DNA of 64,000 bases from Cliona cf. orientalis (lineage: Eukaryota; Porifera; Demospongiae; Clionaida; Clionaidae). Within the stretch, counting starts at the first letter, position 1. Every line of letters starts with the position of its first letter. The notes below the pieces were generated by a model. That model was not told the origin of the DNA. It ran no database searches and was given only the letters and a program-made list of their open reading frames with translations. The position numbers were made by a program, and so were the translations under genes. The stretch lies in contig OZ005689.1 in assembly GCA_963930775.1 (NCBI GenBank), forward strand, positions 6,673,569 to 6,737,568, written 5' to 3'. Positions 12,001 to 22,474 of this stretch are shown here, one piece after another.

Positions 12001-12691
12001 ATTTCTTCTGCCGATATTCAGTTTCCAGTCCCGTGAAGGGGTTTGTGTTTTCATAGCACTTAGTGAAATACTCAAAATCATCGCTGGAGGATACAAATGA
12101 ATGTTCTACTAACACTTCTGACACCATTGATTTCACATCCTTAACAATGCACTCAATTATTTCCTTCACTTGTGATACGAGAAAATTAATTGCGACTTGA
12201 GTAAGCCGGTGTTGTTCCTTAAGAGTTAGTAGAAATCTGGCAGCAGCCTTTTGTATTTGTAGTATGCTCCGTTCTTCATCTGTCTCGACATCCATTGAAT
12301 CATGTTCTGACCCCATAAAACCATCATCGATATAGGGTAGAAATGCATCGTCAGTCTCATGCATGGACGTGTCAGCACTATCACTTGTCGAGACATGTGT
12401 AGTAGGGGCTCTTGTCACCACTGCCGCTTCATCATCTTCAGCCTCGGAGAGGGTGGGATCTAGCATGTCTAGAGTCGGTGATGATGTCATGATTGGTCGC
12501 TCCAAGGAAGTGTGATTCCTATTGATGTGCGATGAAATTGCTGAGTATGTCTTGAAAGTGCGTGTACATCCACTCAGGCAACAAGTAAATTGAAACCCAG
12601 GTAGAGAAGAATGGCAATCAAAGGTGTGCTTAATCAATACCCTCCATATCGAACACCGAAAAGAACAGTGGTTACAATGGTAAATATCCAT
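9013..12691 (-). CDS. C2H2 zinc-finger, TNP2-like transposase of the CMC element (865 aa, 10 exons)
   Basis: Exons, in transcript order on the minus strand: 12691-11975, 11725-11600, 11336-11162, 11100-10943, 10875-10702, 10590-10212, 10140-9879, 9782-9598, 9518-9416, 9331-9013. All junctions are GT/AG and keep frame, giving 865 residues with no internal stop. Residues about 1-70 hold C2H2-like fingers (YHCNHC...H; CCLSGC...H...H), a likely DNA-binding part, followed by an acidic linker. The core has HKL-AMFYYTLGNI, GVGFALRKCRDCM, PQDVMHIILEG near residue 507, then SHYMVHFPSLI and GPLISCWCMRMEAKNSYFKR. The DVMH-type and EAKNSYFKR blocks resemble TNP2-type transposases of En/Spm elements, from memory of the family. 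Catalytic acidic residues cannot be assigned confidently by eye. The gene is divergent from the SAM gene and lies wholly inside the terminal repeats, so it is the likely mobilising enzyme. Confidence 0.85.
11770..11968. repeat. Small inverted-repeat insertion in intron 1 of the transposase gene
   Basis: The sequence runs from ATAGTGTCCCTGCATGG to the near-inverse CATGGGCACTTATCCGGGACACTATAG, with internal GCATGGG/CCCATGC pairs. It looks like a short nonautonomous element inside the larger transposon. The 60-residue plus-strand frame over it has no gene support. Confidence 0.5.
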
Positions 12692-12963
12692 CTCTTTATG
12701 AATTTCACTATTCTGTACGATCGATTGATTGGGTAGCTAAGTGAAAATCAACTCGAGTCTGCAGCTGGAGACGACCCTGCGCGGCGATCGCGATCGTGCT
12801 ATGGTGCAAATAATCGCGTTTGTGGGCGGAGTCGACTGCATTGGGGACCGGGATTCGGCACATGGCATGCACGTTCTTAGTCACGTGCCAAATTTGGCGG
12901 GCAAACTAGCATGCACGTGTTCGTTAATTTTTGAAGAACTAGAACCAGCGATCGAGTCAAAAA
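12692..12963. promoter_or_regulatory. Shared intergenic promoter region between the two transposon genes
   Basis: The 272 bp between the two divergent start codons are richer in CpG (GCGCGGCGATCGCGATCGTG near 12780) than the surrounding sequence and contain CACGTG-type words near 12890 and 12916. Position and composition suggest a bidirectional promoter; no transcription start can be placed. Confidence 0.5.
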
Positions 12964-15346
12964 ATGAGTGGTTTAGAAATCGAGTCTATGACGGCCGAGG
13001 AGGTTGGTGAGTGGCTGAAGAAAAAAGGACTCTCAGAGGATGTTGTGGATGCCTTTGCTGGTGAGTGTTCTATAATATACCAACTTTGTCATGCCATGCC
13101 AGGCTAGACTCGGTCAGCTCCTCGATTTTTATATTGGTAGAAAATGACATGGACGGTGAAGCCGTGTCACTAGCATTCGCTTCGTGCTCTGGTCCCGACT
13201 GTATCAAGGACGTCATTCCTAAGTATGGTCTGAGATTGAAAGTGTATCAAGCCATCAAAAGAGAAATTGAGGCTAGTGCAGCGTGTTCAAGTGGAGCCTT
13301 GGTACATTTTTGAAATCATGGCGGCTTAATTTTCATTAGTAGTGCTTGTATGTTTATACTATAGGATGTTAGTGCCAATAGTACTGAAGGTGGTGCTGTA
13401 TGGGAGGATGTTGCTAAATCTAAGGTATAATAACTTCATGCATACTAGTTTAATTGTAGATGAACCTGTGTAATTAATGTTGGACTTTGATGTTGGCATT
13501 TGCATGTATACACTTAGCCTGTTTCCTTATACTGTGGTTAAACACATTGTATCATAGTAATTACCCACCTCACTATTGTAATTTGTGGTTGGTGTGTAAT
13601 CATCAAATATTATTTTATATAGCCTGAATCTGTCTGTTCTAGTTCTGTCACCAAATCTGTATGTTCAAGCAAGGTATGTAAAATTGTTGCAAGTAAACAA
13701 AATAATTATTTTCATATTATTTCCCAGAGTCTTAAAGCTCCTAAGTCCTCTGCTTCCCTGCCAGCCACGCTTAAGAAATCTAAACTCTTGGTATTATTAC
13801 TTCGCTTAATATGAGGACTTTCTTCACTCGTGATATCACATGCAGGTTGAGAAGTGTCCAGACCCATTTCCCATTCCAAGATTCAAAGCCGACACAGAGC
13901 AACAACTACAGAATTGCCGATTTGGTGACTCCGACAGGAGATACATAGTTCGAGTTTTAGCGACCATGCTATGTACCTATGTGCAGAGGCCATCTTCACG
14001 TGATTGTGGAATTGTAGCAAAAAGTCTTGTGTGCAAGCATCCTTTCCTAAAGGAACATGTACGTCTTGGTTTGTGATGACTTTTACATGTATAGATACTT
14101 ATATACACATGCAGGAATCTTGGAAGCGGTATTTAATCACTAAATGCCAGAATCTTAATCGGTGTGAAAAGAAATCAGATACAGATGATTCTCCAGCACC
14201 ATCTGCTAAGCGCCTAAAAATGAGTCCACTCAAACATCCATACTCTTCCTTCAGTACAGAAATGGAGGACGATACTTCTCACGAGCGTAACCTCACCCTC
14301 CTCAAAAAGGAAGCTGCACAAGTAAAACCCAGAGCAGATGTCTTAAAGGATCTGATGAAACGGACTTACGGAAGGAGGAGGAAATTGATTTTGGATGGGT
14401 ATGATAGTGTACAGCATCTGTGTAGTGAGTATTCGTCACTAAAGAAAGCTTTTATTGTAAGTGCTTCCTGTTAAATTAAATCAATGTAGATATAATATTG
14501 TATTTTTTATGTTAATTCTTATGACATAGATCATTCAAGAATTTGAGTTGATAATGAGCATGGAAAACTCTGAGGAAATCTTTTGCACATCTTGGGATTC
14601 ATGGGAGGATGCAATTCTTGGCTATGCAAATGCCTCTGGACATAAATCAGTTGGATTGAAACATGCTTTACGTGACTGGTCTCACCTACACATAACTGCG
14701 TTTGCACATGACAGTGATTCTGAGGATGACTATAGTATATATGGTATAATATATCAATTGCTTTTATTATTTACTTTTGTACTTCTTGTTTTAGATCCAC
14801 TTACCAAGACCATCACTGCAATTCGATGTCTCGCCCATTTCCTGACAACCAAGGAGAAAAAGAAGGGGAAAGATAAGGATGATGGAAGTTATGTTGACAC
14901 CCCATATGTCCTTAAGGAATGTCCTGTAAGTTGCTATGTACATGAATGCAGAGTATTTTATTGTGATATTTTTTGTATGATATATTGTATAGCGTGGCAC
15001 ACCAACAACGGAGGCTATTGATAAGAATAACAACCACCCTCATATTGTGATGTTCACAGATAATGATGACATAACTCCAACATACTACATCGCCATTGAG
15101 CAGGACCTTGTTATCGAATGCTCAACTCTGACAAAGGCTCTCTTTTGTTTGCTGGCTGTACACTATGTTTTTGACATATCCTACCATGACAGAGTAAAGG
15201 ACTTTTTTCTCTTCCTTCAAGAGAAGGTTATGGAGATTACAAGTGAAGGCTATAATAGTGGCAGCAGTAGTAAAGGAACAAAGAAATCGGCATCCTATTT
15301 GTCTACTGCCTCTGGGATAGAATGCTATAAGAACAGGAAGGATTAA
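12964..15346 (+). CDS. SAM-domain protein carried by the CMC transposon (561 aa, 10 exons)
   Basis: Exons are 12964-13060, 13141-13301, 13365-13424, 13623-13673, 13728-13790, 13846-14058, 14115-14456, 14530-14743, 14795-14925 and 14993-15346. All have GT/AG junctions and frame is kept to the TAA-side stop at 15346. Residues about 5-75 form a typical SAM domain (TAEEVGEWLKKKGL...NDMDGEAVSLAF...YGLRLKVYQAIKREI), a protein-protein interaction fold. The rest is a conserved-looking globular region (CPDPFPIPRF; YGRRRKLILDGYDS; DSWEDAILGYA; YHDRVKDFFLFLQEKV) with a low-complexity, basic/acidic linker in exons 3-5 and 7. From memory such proteins are often named SAMD3-like in animal genomes; that is not checked. 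Its place between the element's ends, divergent from the transposase, suggests an accessory transposition protein, as TNPA is in En/Spm; this is inference. Confidence 0.8.
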
Positions 15347-16075
15347 TTTGGTATGAATAACTCATTGTACTTTCTACACTTTTGACTATTTTATTGGCAA
15401 TCCAATCATCCTTATATTCATCTGCTTATGATCTTATATTTAACTTTATTTGTCAAGGATACACGGTAGGGCATGTACATATGCATGCAACTGTGTCAAA
15501 GTACACCTTGCATTCTTGTAAAGTTACTAGATTTTGTTAAAATACAGTGCTTTCCATGTAATAATATTGTATGCTATATGGTCATAATAACAGCTATAAA
15601 AGCCACAGTGACACTCCCAACTGTTAAAATGACAATATTTTCTGACAGGACAAATGTTAATTCAACACACACAACATGTAAAAAGAATGAGTTATGGTAC
15701 ACTTAAATTAATGTGATGTAGTAGATTTAACAGACATCAACATTACAATTAGCATAGATGCATGTATGTTAAAATGACAGGACTGATGTTCATTCAATAT
15801 GTACTGTATGGTACATATATCATTAACAGTATAATAAATACTACATAGTATTGTAGAATTGACAAATATTACGTTTAAAATAACTACACTCAAATAATGT
15901 GAATATGACAGTATGTTTGTTATAGTTAGAAAATAACTGTAATTGTAACATAAAGTGTTATTGTCATTTTTACATTGAAGTTGACCTGTAAAGGTTACGT
16001 AAAAGTAATTGTCATTTGAAATGCAGCAATATGACACTAAAAACATGTAAAAATGACAGATTATTTTTATCTGTG
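15347..16075. repeat. Right subterminal repeat region of the CMC transposon
   Basis: The region is AT-rich, with repeated AAAATGACAG, TGACAGGA and ATTGTCATTTT words in both orientations, mirroring the left end. It finishes with ATTTTTATCTGTG at 16075, the right terminus. Short open frames here are not supported as genes. Confidence 0.65.
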
Positions 16076-16207
16076 TGCAGTGAGTAGTGTTGTTGTGTCA
16101 GTAGCTACCTAGCCGTAGCTGCACGCTAGTGAGTGTGTTGACTACCAGCAGGTACTTTTCTGTGATTTAAATTCTAGACTATAAAATATAGGCATCACAT
16201 AGTATTA

Positions 16208-16585
16208 TTACCCCGCACGCATGCACAAGGGGTAAAGCAAACGGTTTGTCCATCTGTCGTTGTCGTCGGCATGAAATCACTAGATCTTGAGTTCTAGGCA
16301 TCTGTGCATGCTAGAAGCACAATCAATCGATAGATATCAGTGAAAAACTGGTTTATACGCGCTTCAAATTGCTAAAAAAGGCTTACTAGTGCTACAAATC
16401 GTGCATTTTCTGTTCAGCATGCCTGTGGTTTATAGACCACACCTACCCATTGGCATAATATTATGCTGATGCAATTGCACATGCTCAAGTTCCGTGTTGG
16501 AAAGGGTCGTCAAATCATAAAACTATGGAAGCCGAGAAGGGCAATTTTGTTCGATTCCGCAACCCGCAACCCGCATCCCACACCT

Positions 16586-16618
<33 letters not shown>

Positions 16619-18723
16619 AGCTCCGCATCCCGCATCCCGCATCCCGCAAAGTTAACAATACTCTGTGAGTGTCCAACTATAACTTATGGCGGATAGCTAT
16701 AGCTGGTTAAATTTATTGATGAGGCTACGGTTCTGTGCTGGAGCTACGAAGGTCCATAAAATAATATTAGTGGCGATTAATGCCTCTATAGTATTAAGTA
16801 TTGTCACGATACAGGACGGCCATTCAAAGGGGCGTGGCTAAAAGATCGTGAAAGCACAGCTAACTTTTTCAGTGCTAGAATCTACATGAAAGTGATCGAT
16901 AATCACTATACTAGCTATAGCTATCATCCAGCAGACGGCGTAGCTACTTGAGGTGTCTAGTCTATGCTTTCTGCCTGGGTCCGAGGTCTGTATCGGCGAT
17001 TACGTCATCTGTTTATCGTTGGCACAGCACCACGCCCTTAGCTTATTAATTTGAACATCGCAGAAGTATTGTTTCATCACTATAAATAATTGTACTATGA
17101 TATTGTGACTAATGGGCTTCCTGGCCTTTATTGTCATTAAAATTATTATTATTATTATTATTATTAATTACTATCAGCTACTTGCTGTCAGCCCAACCAC
17201 TACAGCAATATGACCGTCTGAAGTTTATACTCCTGAACTCAGACATACACTAGCTAGCTCGAGCTTGAGTGCGGGATGCGGGATGCGGGATGCGGGTTGC
17301 GGGTTGCGGGAGCCCGCATCCCGCATCCCGCATCCCGCACTCAAGCTCGAGCTAGCTAGTGTAACAGTATGTCTGAGTATAAACTTCAGATTAGTCATTG
17401 CTGTACACGCTGTACATGTTTGGGGCTGACACTGTGACAGCAAGTAGGCTAAGCTACGTAATAGTCTAGTAATTACTAATAAGCCAAGGGGGTGGCGCTG
17501 CGCCAACGATAAACAGATGACGTAATTAATTGATACAGACCTCGGGCCCAGGCAGAAAGCATAGACTAGACACCTCAAGTAGCTACAGCGTCTGCTGGAT
17601 GATAGCTATACTGGCTAGTAGAGATTATCGACCACTTTCATGTAGATTCTAGCACTGAAAAAGTTAGCTGTGCTTTCACGATCTTTTAACCACGCCCCTT
17701 TGAATGGCCGTCCTGTATCGTGACAATACTTAATACTATAGAGGCATTAATCGCCACTAATATTATTTTATGGACCTTCGTAGCTCCAGCACAGAACCGT
17801 AGCCTCATCGATAAATTTAACCAGCTATAGCTAGCTATCCGCCATAAGTTATAGTTGGACACTCACAGAGTATTATATAAAAGTTAACTTTGCGGGATGC
17901 GGGTTGCGGGTTGCGGAATCGAACGAAATTGCCCTTCTCGGCTTCCATATAAAACAGCTCTGCTGCAGATCGAGTATGGAGGGGGCAGAATACTACGCTA
18001 GCACTACAGTGGCTATAGAGCGCACGGGGTATGTGCTCTACAGAGCTCTAGTTGGTATATGGATTCTATACGCCTATGCCTATATACATGATCAATAATA
18101 ATATTATAACTAGAGCTCTGTAGAGCACATACCCCGCGCGCACATTGTGCAATCTATAGAATTGCTTTTGTATGCATGGCTATGTTTGTGAACTTCAGAA
18201 AATTAGTGGATTGTATGTACGGTAACAAAAAGTACTCTCTCTGCACCAGATCTAGACTACTAGGAGATATGAACTGATACTTCTAATATTTTATTGTAAT
18301 AGTATAGCCATGCATAGGGCCTGCAGATTTCAGTTCCATCAGCGGATACGGATGGACTATAGATTTAACGAGCATTAGTAATGTCGACGATCTTTACCAG
18401 TCATATTCTTGGCTACTGAGTTGTGCGCATGAGCAAAAAACACATGGCATGCATTATGCATTGAGTAGGCATTGTCGATAGGCGTGGCTACGTTAGCCAA
18501 CAAAAAAAAAGCATGGATTTGTGACGCCCGTGGAGTGTGTCCATTGATTTGAAGCACACTGAAGCTAGTTTTTCGCCGAATTCGATTGATTCCTTGTGCT
18601 TACGAGTCGCTTAGATGCCTACATCTCGAAATATGGCGATTTTTGTGCTCACGACGACAACGACAACAACGACGACAACGACACAACCGATTACTTTACC
18701 CCTTGCGCATGCGCGCGGGGTAA
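16208..18723. mobile_element. TTACCCCGC-ended element (2.5 kb) in the intron of gene A, itself invaded by a foldback element
   Basis: The left end reads TTACCCCGCACGCATGCACA and then AGGGGTAAAG. The inverse of the right end reads TTACCCCGCGCGCATGCGCA and then AGGGGTAAAG, and the similarity continues through the GTCGTTGTCG region. A solo end with the same words lies at about 1860-1918. No transposase frame is visible. Confidence 0.65.
16524..17948. repeat. Large foldback element with GCGGGAT hairpins (1.4 kb)
   Basis: The outer arms are long near-perfect inverses: ATGGAAGCCGAGAAGGGCAA at 16524 pairs with its inverse ending at 17948, and the arm continues over about 600 bp (for example GCGATTAATGCCTCTATAGT against its inverse near 17740). 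The arms contain tandem GCGGGATGCGGGAT tracts that form hairpins at about 16555-16650 and at the centre (17270-17340). Confidence 0.85.
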
Positions 18724-19049
18724 TAATTATATTATTATTATTATTAGTGCATGGTGATATGTTATTATTGTAGTGCATCTTTAGTGAGTAACATGAAGCA
18801 TGGTGACTATTGTAGGGTTTTGCACTGTATATGATTCATGACAGTATTAAATTTATTCAATTGTCTTTATAGCTACTTATTCCTGTTCTTTTTTATTGCA
18901 CATAGTGCATTTTATCCATGCCATCTTACATGGCTTGCTCATAAGGCCAGTGTTATAGTTGTAAACGTGTTTCTGGTCACCCGCCTGCAAGCAATTTTGG
19001 AGGCCGCCTGTTTTGGCCATTATTGTCATTATTAAATTATATTGTTATT

Positions 19050-19463
19050 GCCTCGTCCCTCAAGGTCCTCTAATTATAATATTATTATAATATTCTAGAC
19101 AAAATTTAATAAGTGAGCATAATAATATATAGCTAGGATAATTTTGAATGTTGTAGAATCATAATTATTATAATAATAATATTATATTATAGCTATACAT
19201 GTATAATATTATTATTATTTCTTGTTAACAAGTATGCCACTCATATTATGGTTGGCATATAGTCTTCCCTTAATAATGTTCAAACACAAGGGCAGATGTG
19301 CGCCAAAATACGTACCTTAAAGTGTCCCCGTTATGTACAAAACGGCGAGCGTGGCGTAAAATCTTCCCTTTAGGTCTAAAGGAAACACTGGTGTAAAATC
19401 TTCCCTTTAGGTCTAAGGGTAATATTTCTTAAAATACCGTGTAGTGGGAATTTTTTTCGAGGG
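19050..19463 (+). repeat. Direct repeat copy 1 flanking the gene A transmembrane and tail exons
   Basis: It starts GCCTCGTCCCTCAAGGTCCT and includes GGGCAGATGTG, ACAAAACGGCGAGCGTGG, TCTTCCCTTTAGGTCTAA and ACCGTGTAGTGGG. The same blocks occur in the same order at 20667-21410, after the gene A stop codon. Confidence 0.8.
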
Positions 19464-19586
19464 TAGCTGATGTGACTGCGCATGCTCAAGTTCAATGTTG
19501 GAAATGGTTGTTACGACACAAATGCGATCCCGACCCGTTCGCGATACGCCGGTACGTACGCCGCCGCGATCGCTGGACGATATGGA

Positions 19587-19790
19587 TGGGAGGGGCTGGG
19601 AGGTCAGGGGATGGGTTGCGAATGGTTAGCAGGGTTAGTGTGGGAGGGGCTGGGAGGTGTGGGGATGGGTTGTGAATGGTTAGCATGGTTAGTCTCTAGG
19701 GTTTGCGTATACGTGGACTGGAGGGGCTAGGAGGTCTGGGGCTGGGTTGTGAATGGTTAGCAGGGTTAGTGTGGGAGGGGCTGGGTTGTG
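19587..19790 (+). repeat. GC-rich minisatellite, about four irregular units
   Basis: Units begin GGGAGGGGCTGGGAGGT and contain ATGGGTTG(C/T)GAATGGTTAGCA and GGTTAGTGT. Spacing is about 50-60 bp with variation, and one unit is interrupted near 19697-19718. The open frames across it are translations of the repeat. Confidence 0.75.
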
Positions 19791-19849
19791 TAGGGTTTTC
19801 TATAAAAATTTTAATAGTTGAAATAACGGCTGCCGGCAGCAACAATGGT

Positions 19850-19940
19850 GGTGGCCGAGTGGTTGGGCTCTTATGTATGGGACGGAATAGAGCGGGTTCG
19901 AATCTTGCAGTACACTTTGACTTTTTTTCTTTTTTTTTCC
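19850..19940 (+). ncRNA. tRNA-like Pol III unit (degenerate tRNA or SINE head)
   Basis: An A-box match TGGCCGAGTGG (19852-19862) and a B-box match GGTTCGAATC (19895-19904) are separated by 32 nt, as in tRNA genes. A long T-rich run (19921 onward) could serve as terminator. The acceptor stem does not pair well by eye, so I read it as a tRNA-derived pseudogene or SINE rather than a working tRNA. Confidence 0.45.
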
Positions 19941-20169
19941 CTATCGAATTTTTTAAAGTGTTGATAGATCGCATTTGCGTTAGATCGCATTTGCGTCGTA
20001 ACAAGGGTCGTCATATTAATATGCCACGCCACAATACTACGCTACAGTGGCTATAGAGTGCGCGGGGTATGTGCTCTATAGAGCTCTAATTATTATGTGT
20101 ACTAACGCGTGCACACACACACTCATAATAATAATATAATTATTATTATGCATACACACACACCTTTAG

Positions 20170-20603
20170 ACAACCAGTCTAACGTTGCTGCTATTGTTGG
20201 AGGAGTTGTTGGTGGCTTGGTGGCATTAGGAATCATACTGAGTCTGATTTTTGGCATTATTATAGTGGCCATGAAGTTAAGGAAAAGAGGTACCTCTCTT
20301 ATAATAAGTGATTATGTAGTGCAGTAGCTAGTAAGTGATTGATGGGATGAGTGCTTCTGTACAAAAACATGGGATTGGTTGATATAACATAAGAATGTTA
20401 ATGGCTGGAATTTCACAAGGAGAGGAATTTCACCGATAATAATAATAGTAATATTATTACTATTATTATTATTGTATATAGGTGAGCTTGATGCTCTAAA
20501 ACGTTATGAAGAACTAGATGATGTTCAACAGTACAAATTAAAGGAAGATAAGGACGTACATCTGGAAGAGAGTCCATCTAATGCTGAAAAAGACGATCAT
20601 TAG
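20170..20603 (+). CDS. Sushi receptor gene A, transmembrane and cytoplasmic tail exons
   Basis: Two exons are seen, 20170-20289 and 20482-20603 (stop TAG), both entered in phase 1. The first gives a short stalk (NQSN), a glycine-rich transmembrane helix (AIVGGVVGGLVALGIILS...) and a basic stop-transfer KLRKRG. The second is an acidic tail, with a tyrosine in KRYEELDD and another in QQYKLKED. Where genes C, E and F have LEEC-x-AY, gene A has LEESPSN, so that tyrosine is lost. After the stop, CTGTCTAGCATGGACACA is a remnant of the second tail motif. These exons lie about 12 kb from exon 5 because of the inserted elements, and are flanked by direct repeats, so their link to exons 1-5 rests on order, phase and the shared intron sequence at 16080-16190. 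Confidence 0.75.
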
Positions 20604-20666
20604 AAACTGTCTAGCATGGACACAAGTAATAATAACACTAACTTTTGTGCAATTATCATTGTTATA

Positions 20667-21410
20667 GCCTCGTCCCTCAAGGTCCTCTAATTATAATAAT
20701 ATTATTATAATATTCTAGACAAAATTTAATAAGTGAGCATAATAATAATAATAATATAGCTTGGACAATTTTGAATGTTGTAGAATCATAATTATTATTA
20801 TAGCTATAATAATAATGTTATTATTTCTTGTTAACAAGTATTATGTTTTTACGCCACTCATATGGTTGGCATAAACCCCCCGTGTCTAGCTTTGATATTC
20901 AGATTTTGGCTGGGTGACGTCATCATAATTAACCATTCTGGAGCATGGTCTCATCGTTAGTCGCTCGAGGCCTGAGTGGATGCTCTACAAATGTCGAAAA
21001 TCGAGTGAATGCTCAGCTTCTACCAACAATATTGGTCAGAAAAGATCATCAATAACTGCTGTGATACTGGAAATGGAGCAGATATAGAGCTAATCATTGT
21101 TAAAGTTGCCATTTCAGCTTGTTAGCAATTAATGGGTGTGGTATCAATGATATCAAAATCATCCGTGTCCCTTATGTGCTTTGGAGTATCCTATAGGACG
21201 AGAAACAGAATATTTTATTTGTGTGGCCTAATAATATTCAAACACAATATTAAGGGCAGATGTGTGCCAAAATACGTACCTTAAAGTGTCCCTGTTATGT
21301 ACAAAACGGCGAGCGTGGTCTAAAGGAAACACTGGCGTAAAATCTTCCCTTTAGGTCTAAGGGTAATATTTCTTAAAATACCGTATAGTGGGAAACTTTC
21401 GAGGGTATAA
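20667..21410 (+). repeat. Direct repeat copy 2 downstream of gene A
   Basis: It shares its blocks with 19050-19463 but contains an extra segment of about 350 bp (20870-21225). It starts 64 bp after the gene A stop codon. A similar start (CCTCGTCCCTCAAGGTCCTC) follows gene B at 33141, so it is 3' flanking sequence of the receptor family. Confidence 0.75.
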
Positions 21411-22422
21411 AGTGACAAAAATAGAGATTTTCTACTGTTCGTATCGATGATGTCAGAGACTCAACAGATTGGAGGCAGATATGACTGGTGATCCCATGCG
21501 TCTTGATCACGATCGTGTGCCACCGATTTGGGGGCAGAGTAAGACCTCAAGGCTGTATCCTGTGTGGAGTACCGAATACAACGCATGATCCAATTTAACG
21601 CAATAAATTAGCATTAACGAATTCTCATTACGTTAATAATAATATTATCATATGGAGCGATTGACGACCTTTACCAGAAAAACGCGCTTTTTTTCAAAAA
21701 TTAATTGAAATTATTTTTTCGCAGTGTCTAGAGTGCCGGCAAATTTATGTACAAATTTATATTGCCATATGCAGGAGGGGGCGGGGACTAGGGCTACGTA
21801 AGAGTACAGTATTTTATATGGACTTACCGGCACTATAACGCGATGCCGGTACCGGCACTGTAGACACAGCGTTATTTTTTTTCCATGCGTAGTACCGGGT
21901 ATTAGATATGTATGTTTTACCACTTAACCCCTTCTACTATCTATGGTTTTACTATACAGACCTCAAGAATGTAATCTAATTATAGTACCGCCCACCCGCA
22001 TGTAACTCAAGAAAGTATGTGGCTGATGCTAAACTATACGTAGTGTCAAATTTATGTACATATATTGCCATATGCAGGAGGGGGCGGGGACTATAGGGCA
22101 AAAGGATGCGGACGGGCGGTGTATTAGTATTATGTATTACTATGAATATTATTAAAATTCTTAACGTTCCATGAATCTCAATGACCTTATTGACCTTACC
22201 GAATTGAAGAAGCTTGCCGAACTTCGTCGATCATCGTCGCAACAATCAGTATCATAATAGTAATGTTGTACACTAACGTTAGTCAGTAGCATTGTTTTTG
22301 TTGATAAATAATTCAAGGCGGCTCCCTCAGCAAGGGGCGGGCGGTGGACGGGAAAGTAAAGTCTCATTTGGTATGGCCTAACATAAATATAAATTATTAT
22401 TATTATTATTCATATAAATTTT
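21411..22422. other. Intergenic stretch between genes A and B
   Basis: No gene is supported. It has a repeated block around GCCATATGCAGGAGGGGGCG (about 21763 and 22068) and GACGACCTTTACCAGAAAAA (21665), which also occurs near 59146. Confidence 0.4.
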
Positions 22423-22474
22423 CATATGCCAGGCAATTCTGAAAGCTGCCAACAAAATTAATAGCTAAATAAGG
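22423..22474 (+). promoter_or_regulatory. Conserved 5' leader of receptor gene B
   Basis: This is the family leader (GGCAATTCTGAAAGCTGCCA, then AATTAATAGCTAAATAAGG) directly before the start codon, preceded by ATTATTATTCATATAAATTT. It is inferred to be 5' UTR. Confidence 0.45.

Larger units (their letters stand above)
7999..16075. mobile_element. Complete CACTA/Mirage/Chapaev-like (CMC) DNA transposon, 8.1 kb, in exon 5 of gene A
   Basis: The left end starts CACAGAAAAAAATGGTCTGT and the inverse of the right end starts CACAGATAAAAATAATCTGT. The match continues to about 37 bp with about six differences. The flanks are ...CAATG at left and TGCAGTGAG at right, so a TG dinucleotide is duplicated; removing the element and one TG restores the normal exon end CAATGCA|GTGAGT. 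The element carries subterminal repeats rich in TGACA/TGTCA at both ends, a ten-exon transposase on the minus strand (9013-12691) and a ten-exon SAM-domain gene on the plus strand (12964-15346). Both frames are fully open, which suggests recent insertion. The CMC assignment rests on the CAC termini, short target duplication, subterminal repeats and a TNP2-like transposase; the subgroup is not settled. Confidence 0.85.
18724..20169. other. Remainder of the gene A intron: repeats, a tRNA-like unit and a direct repeat
   Basis: No exon is supported between 18724 and 20169. The interval contains a fragment related to the CATCCCTACTTCATCC foldback family (18850-18960), direct-repeat copy 1 (19050-19463), a minisatellite (19587-19790) and a tRNA-like unit (19850-19940). 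Confidence 0.5.
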
